Positions 60,818-64,000 of a stretch of 64,000 bases of DNA are shown here, one piece after another. The first letter of the stretch is position 1. Each line of letters starts with the position of its first letter. The notes beneath the pieces were generated by a model. The model ran no database searches. It was given only the letters and a program-made list of their open reading frames with translations, and had not been told where the DNA came from. The translations under genes were made by a program, and so were the position numbers. Source of the DNA: Thermosporothrix hazakensis (GTDB taxonomy: Bacteria; Chloroflexota; Ktedonobacteria; Ktedonobacterales; Ktedonobacteraceae); contig NZ_QKUF01000026.1 of the NCBI RefSeq assembly GCF_003253565.1, forward strand, positions 18,081-82,080, written 5' to 3'.

Positions 60818-62335
60818 TTATTTTCTATTCTCGGACAGCACAGGCATTTGTTGAGTTGAATCAAAATAAACCAGAGACAAACGAACAATCTGTCGCGTCT
60901 CCGCCGTCAAACGGGCACGATGGTCAATGCCAATTCCCGCCAGCCAGACACAATGTGACTGATTGAAAAAGAGCGGAATAGAATCGCGCTCAAATCGTGG
61001 AATATGTCGATCAACCAGAATATCCTGTACCTTCTTCTCATGGTTCATTCCCAAAGGCTGCATCCGATCACCCGGTTGCCGCCTGCGTATCCATAAACCA
61101 TCCCGGGCGCAGGCTCCATCAATATAGACAGTATACCGATCGGAGGGTAGCAGCCGCCAGACTGTTGACCAATCCTTCCGGCGCACCGCATCCCGGACCA
61201 GCTCAGTAAGCTCCACTGGCACCAGTTCGGCACTCGCTTTCCAGTGCATACCGGACAGCAACCGCGTACCGGGCACAGAGAGAGCCACCGGGAGGGGTTC
61301 CACCTCGACGCCTGTTTGTAGAACTGGTACCAGGAAAAAGCGCACCAATTCACCATTGCGCATCAGGCGTATCCGCTCCGGTAAATGGAATGAGTGCTCT
61401 TCACCGGTTTCCTGCGCAAGCAACTGTTCGATCAGCTTGTAATGGCGTAATTCCAGCGGCGACTGTCCGCCACACAAACGTGCGGTCACGCGGCGCAACA
61501 GATGTCGCTGAAGGGACAGAGGCAAGGCCAGCAGGGCAGCACGCCGAAGCTGGATCTCGTCCGCAGAACTGGAAAGAACCACCGAATCCCAGCATGCATT
61601 GATCTGTGCATCAATCCAGGCAGCATCGACCTGCATCACCTCTGAGGTACGCAGCAGCGTCGCTCGAAAGCCGGGATTGATAGACTCTAACAGAGGAAGC
61701 AACTCGTGCCGAATACGATTCCTGAGGAAACGAATATCGCTGTTGCTTTCATCTTCGACCGTGTCCAATTGATGCTGTGCACAATAGGCAAGCGTCGTCG
61801 CACGATCAAGCGTGAGCAAGGGACGAATAATATCGTGCTGCACAGGCTGCAAGCCAAGCATGGCAGTAATTCCACCACCTCGTAACCAGTGAAGCAGCAG
61901 CGTTTCAACCTGATCGTCCAGGTGATGCGCGACCGCGATGCGGCTCCCGGGAACCACGGAGCGGAGGAAGCGATAGCGGGCAGCTCTGGCGGCATCTTCA
62001 AGAGAGCGCCGCTCACGTCGCGCCAGTGCCTGTACATCCTCGCTACCCAGAGTGAAAGGCAGTTCCAGAGAGGCCGCCAACTGAGCCACAACCGCCGCAT
62101 CTCGCTCGCTGGCCGAGCCACGCAACTGGTGATTCAGGTGAGCCACATGCAGGCGCACTGCGGCGAAAGCTCTTCCCGGTCCACAAAGGCGCGACAGGAT
62201 ATGGAGCAAACACACCGAATCTGTTCCCCCGGAGACAGCAACAACCACTGTCCCTTGCTCTGGCAGGAGCTGGTGTTCAAGAATATATGTTTTCACCGCC
62301 TCAACAATCGGGGCGGTGTCTTGTTCAAACTTCAT
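60818..62335 (-). CDS. tilS: tRNA(Ile)-lysidine synthetase
   Basis: Converts C34 of the tRNA-Ile CAU anticodon to lysidine, essential for AUA decoding. The PP-loop SGGTDS is at 35-40, and IAVAHHLDDQVETLLL follows. 505 residues with the C-terminal substrate-binding domains. It is divergent from def. Confidence 0.95.
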   Translation of the reverse strand: MKFEQDTAPIVEAVKTYILEHQLLPEQGTVVVAVSGGTDSVCLLHILSRLCGPGRAFAAVRLHVAHLNHQLRGSASERDAAVVAQLAASLELPFTLGSEDVQALARRERRSLEDAARAARYRFLRSVVPGSRIAVAHHLDDQVETLLLHWLRGGGITAMLGLQPVQHDIIRPLLTLDRATTLAYCAQHQLDTVEDESNSDIRFLRNRIRHELLPLLESINPGFRATLLRTSEVMQVDAAWIDAQINACWDSVVLSSSADEIQLRRAALLALPLSLQRHLLRRVTARLCGGQSPLELRHYKLIEQLLAQETGEEHSFHLPERIRLMRNGELVRFFLVPVLQTGVEVEPLPVALSVPGTRLLSGMHWKASAELVPVELTELVRDAVRRKDWSTVWRLLPSDRYTVYIDGACARDGLWIRRRQPGDRMQPLGMNHEKKVQDILVDRHIPRFERDSIPLFFNQSHCVWLAGIGIDHRARLTAETRQIVRLSLVYFDSTQQMPVLSENRK

Positions 62336-62446
62336 AGTAAATTGCGCCTGGCATTCCTGTATGATACGATATAGATTAATTATAGAGGCAGAGTAGAGGA
62401 CTCACAAGAGAGATAGTATCGCAAAACGACGAGGGTTGCATTTACA

Positions 62447-62977
62447 ATGGCTATTCGTAAAATCATTACCATAGAAAATCCGATTCTGCGGCAAAAAGCG
62501 AAAAAGGTACGTCGCTTTGATCCTTCCCTTCAAAAGCTCGTCAACGACATGTTCGAGACTATGCACGCAAATAATGGCGTTGGTCTGGCCGGTCCCCAGA
62601 TTGCCCAATCGATCCGCGTGCTGGTCGCCGAGTATGAAGATGAAGAGGCTGGAAAGCATTACAAGACCGCGCTCTTCAATCCTGAAATCATCAAAGCCGA
62701 AGGCGAAGCACGTGGAAGCGAAGGCTGTCTGAGCATCCCGGGATATCTTGGTGAGAACATTCGCCGGGCCACAAAAATCACAGTGAAGGCCCAGGACGTT
62801 CACGGCAAGCCGGTCAAGGTTCAGGCCGAGGGCTGGTTTGCTCGTATCTTGCAGCACGAGATCGACCACCTGGATGGCATCCTCTTTATTGATCGACTGG
62901 ACAGTCCGGACGACCTATACGAGGTCAAGCCCGAGGATCTGGAAGAAGCCGCCGAGGAAGCGCCCGTGCTTGAATAG
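62447..62977 (+). CDS. def: Peptide deformylase
   Basis: Removes formyl from nascent N-terminal Met. 176 residues. The three motifs are present: GVGLAGPQ (44-51; Gly for the usual Ala), EGCLS (92-96, ligand Cys94) and HEIDH (137-141). Stands alone, followed by a terminator. Confidence 0.96.
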   Translation: MAIRKIITIENPILRQKAKKVRRFDPSLQKLVNDMFETMHANNGVGLAGPQIAQSIRVLVAEYEDEEAGKHYKTALFNPEIIKAEGEARGSEGCLSIPGYLGENIRRATKITVKAQDVHGKPVKVQAEGWFARILQHEIDHLDGILFIDRLDSPDDLYEVKPEDLEEAAEEAPVLE

Positions 62978-62986
62978 AAGAAAACG

Positions 62987-63027
62987 AAAAAGAGCTTGTT
63001 CCGCACAGGTAACAGGCTCTTCTTTTT
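62987..63027 (+). terminator. def terminator
   Basis: AAGAGCTTGTT pairs, with one bulge, with AACAGGCTCTT around ten bases and ends in a T run. Confidence 0.8.
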
Positions 63028-63053
63028 ATTTCATGCCTGCTCAAAGGCCCGGC

Positions 63054-63428
63054 CTACAATTTCTGTTGTTTCCGCAAAATTTGCACGCTCTGTTTCCCTA
63101 ATGCCTGCTCACACTCCGGACAGACATAGAAACCCTCATCACGGTAGTGCAGCTCACTGAGAGGAAAGTACAGGTAACAGATGCCACAACGGCTTGAATC
63201 CGGCTGGCTGGCAACCTGGCGATCATGCTCAAACAGCTCACGAAGTGATTCCAGCATCTCTTCAAAATCAAAGGGTGACGAAGAATAGCTGAAACGCTCA
63301 GAACCTCCTGTCAGTTGTCCGGTCGGATGCGTTGCGCGCTCCCGCCGCGGATTGTAGCCATTCCCTCCAGTTGAGCTACTACCCATTCCTGAATGACTAT
63401 GATAATTGCTCAAAGCAAGATTCTCCAC
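63054..63428 (-). CDS. Small zinc-ribbon-like protein
   Basis: 124 residues. The first ~50 are polar, Ser/Gly-rich and disordered; a helix (FDFEEMLESLRELFEHDRQV) leads to a ribbon with CGIC and CPEC pairs about 25 residues apart, fit to bind one zinc. Function unknown. GTG 63428 is the start, with a weak binding site. It lies between def and the 23S gene. Confidence 0.65.
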   Translation of the reverse strand: MENLALSNYHSHSGMGSSSTGGNGYNPRRERATHPTGQLTGGSERFSYSSSPFDFEEMLESLRELFEHDRQVASQPDSSRCGICYLYFPLSELHYRDEGFYVCPECEQALGKQSVQILRKQQKL

Positions 63429-63555
63429 GCTTCTTTACAGACTATAGGGTGCGCTCTATCCGCTCATTATATCTCGAAAGCGGTATCTTGTCGATAAACC
63501 ACAAGCTTCGGCGTGTAATCGAGCAAGTGAATAGGCTTTGTACAGCAAAAACACA

Positions 63556-63588
63556 ATAAAAAAAGGCTTGCCGATTCGGCAAACCTTC
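63556..63588 (-). terminator. rRNA transcript terminator
   Basis: On the minus strand AAGGTTTGCCG pairs with CGGCAAGCCTT (one G-T pair) around three bases, followed by a run of T. It lies about 95 bases after the 23S 3' end. Confidence 0.88.
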
Positions 63589-63681
63589 TCACGTATGAAG
63601 TAGCGATTGAAAAAGCGTATGCCTCAATTTTGCCGAGCACATCAAACAGCGCCAGCGAAGTCGAAATCCATAAAGCATGCA

Positions 63682-64000
63682 GGTGAAACAAGCCGTTCGA
63701 CCATTAGTCCCGTTCCGCTTCGCCTGTTACCAGACGTCCACGCACGGTCTATCTACCAGATCTTCTTTCTGGGGTCTTGGCTCCCTCCTCTCAGAGAGAG
63801 CGGGAAGACTCTTCTTGGGGTCGGCTTCGCGCTTAGATGCTTTCAGCGCTTCTCCTTTCTTGACGTAGCTACTCAGCTCTGGCCCGGGCAGGCCAACTGA
63901 CGCACCAGCGGTCAAGCCATCTCGGTCCTCTCGTACTGAAGATGACTCCCCTCAATCTTCCTGCGCCCACGACGGATAGAGACCGAACTGTCTCGCGACG
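63682..64000 (-). rRNA. rrl: 23S ribosomal RNA, 3' end (partial)
   Basis: The reverse strand reads as the last ~320 bases of 23S rRNA. The sarcin-ricin loop AGTACGAGAGGACCG is at 63923-63937, GGACTAATGGTCGA is close to the 3' end, and the domain VI helices lie between. The gene runs off the right edge. No 5S gene follows before the terminator. The 3' end is estimated to within a few bases. Confidence 0.95.

Noticed and set aside
63590..63681. 5S rRNA after 23S
   Set aside because: The stretch is too short and lacks the conserved 5S segments on the minus strand.
1..64000. CRISPR arrays, tRNA genes, insertion sequences
   Set aside because: No regularly spaced direct repeats, no cloverleaf with a TTC-containing T arm, and no transposase motifs were found by eye; short or diverged examples could be missed.

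Overview
The window reads as chromosomal DNA of a moderately GC-rich, probably aerobic bacterium. The best guess is a member of the Chloroflexota, class Ktedonobacteria or a relative. This rests on the style of the core proteins, a full 14-subunit complex I operon, a Ser/Thr kinase with one membrane span, a CIRCE-controlled groESL, and the 3' end of a 23S rRNA gene with no 5S gene directly after it. The taxonomic call is inference; a 23S search would settle it. Two near-perfect parS palindromes suggest that the segment lies in the origin-proximal part of the chromosome.

Region 1 (1-5.6 kb) is accessory DNA. It holds two tandem copies of a head-to-head cassette, each an XRE regulator diverging from a 112-residue protein of unknown function. 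The second copy continues into a run of four small overlapping unknown genes. A small excisionase-like HTH gene then diverges from two more overlapping unknown genes. No integrase or transposase is visible.

Region 2 (5.7-22.3 kb) is mostly housekeeping: fumC, a DUF402 gene, panD, recX, a membrane Ser/Thr kinase, groES-groEL, a FUSC-type membrane protein, two parS sites 60 bp apart, an H-NOX (heme gas-sensor) protein with an added C-terminal domain, a methyltransferase, an M32 carboxypeptidase, an S9 peptidase and a NUDIX hydrolase.

Region 3 (22.4-37.9 kb) is a complete nuoA-N operon on the minus strand behind one strong sigma70-type promoter. Most of its genes overlap or are a few bases apart. 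Two gaps inside it (nuoB-nuoC and nuoI-nuoH) are long and rich in inverted repeats.

Region 4 (38-46 kb) holds an MFS transporter, a possible TcmP-like protein next to a DNA methyltransferase, a CPBP protease, a 655-residue protein of unknown function and an esterase.

Region 5 (46-55.3 kb) is a minus-strand purine operon, transcribed in the order purL (with PurS-like N-terminus), purQ-purM fused in one frame, purC, purF, purD, purN. The fusions join enzymes acting at consecutive steps.

Region 6 (55.5-64 kb) holds an amidase, gpsA, a second H-NOX-type protein downstream of a PNPOx-like protein, hpt, tilS, def, a small zinc-ribbon protein, and the 3' end of a 23S rRNA gene running off the right edge.

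The most unusual items are the two H-NOX proteins carrying a possible winged-helix C-terminus, the PurQ-PurM fusion, the mosaic duplicated regulator cassette with copy-specific operators, and the paired parS sites.
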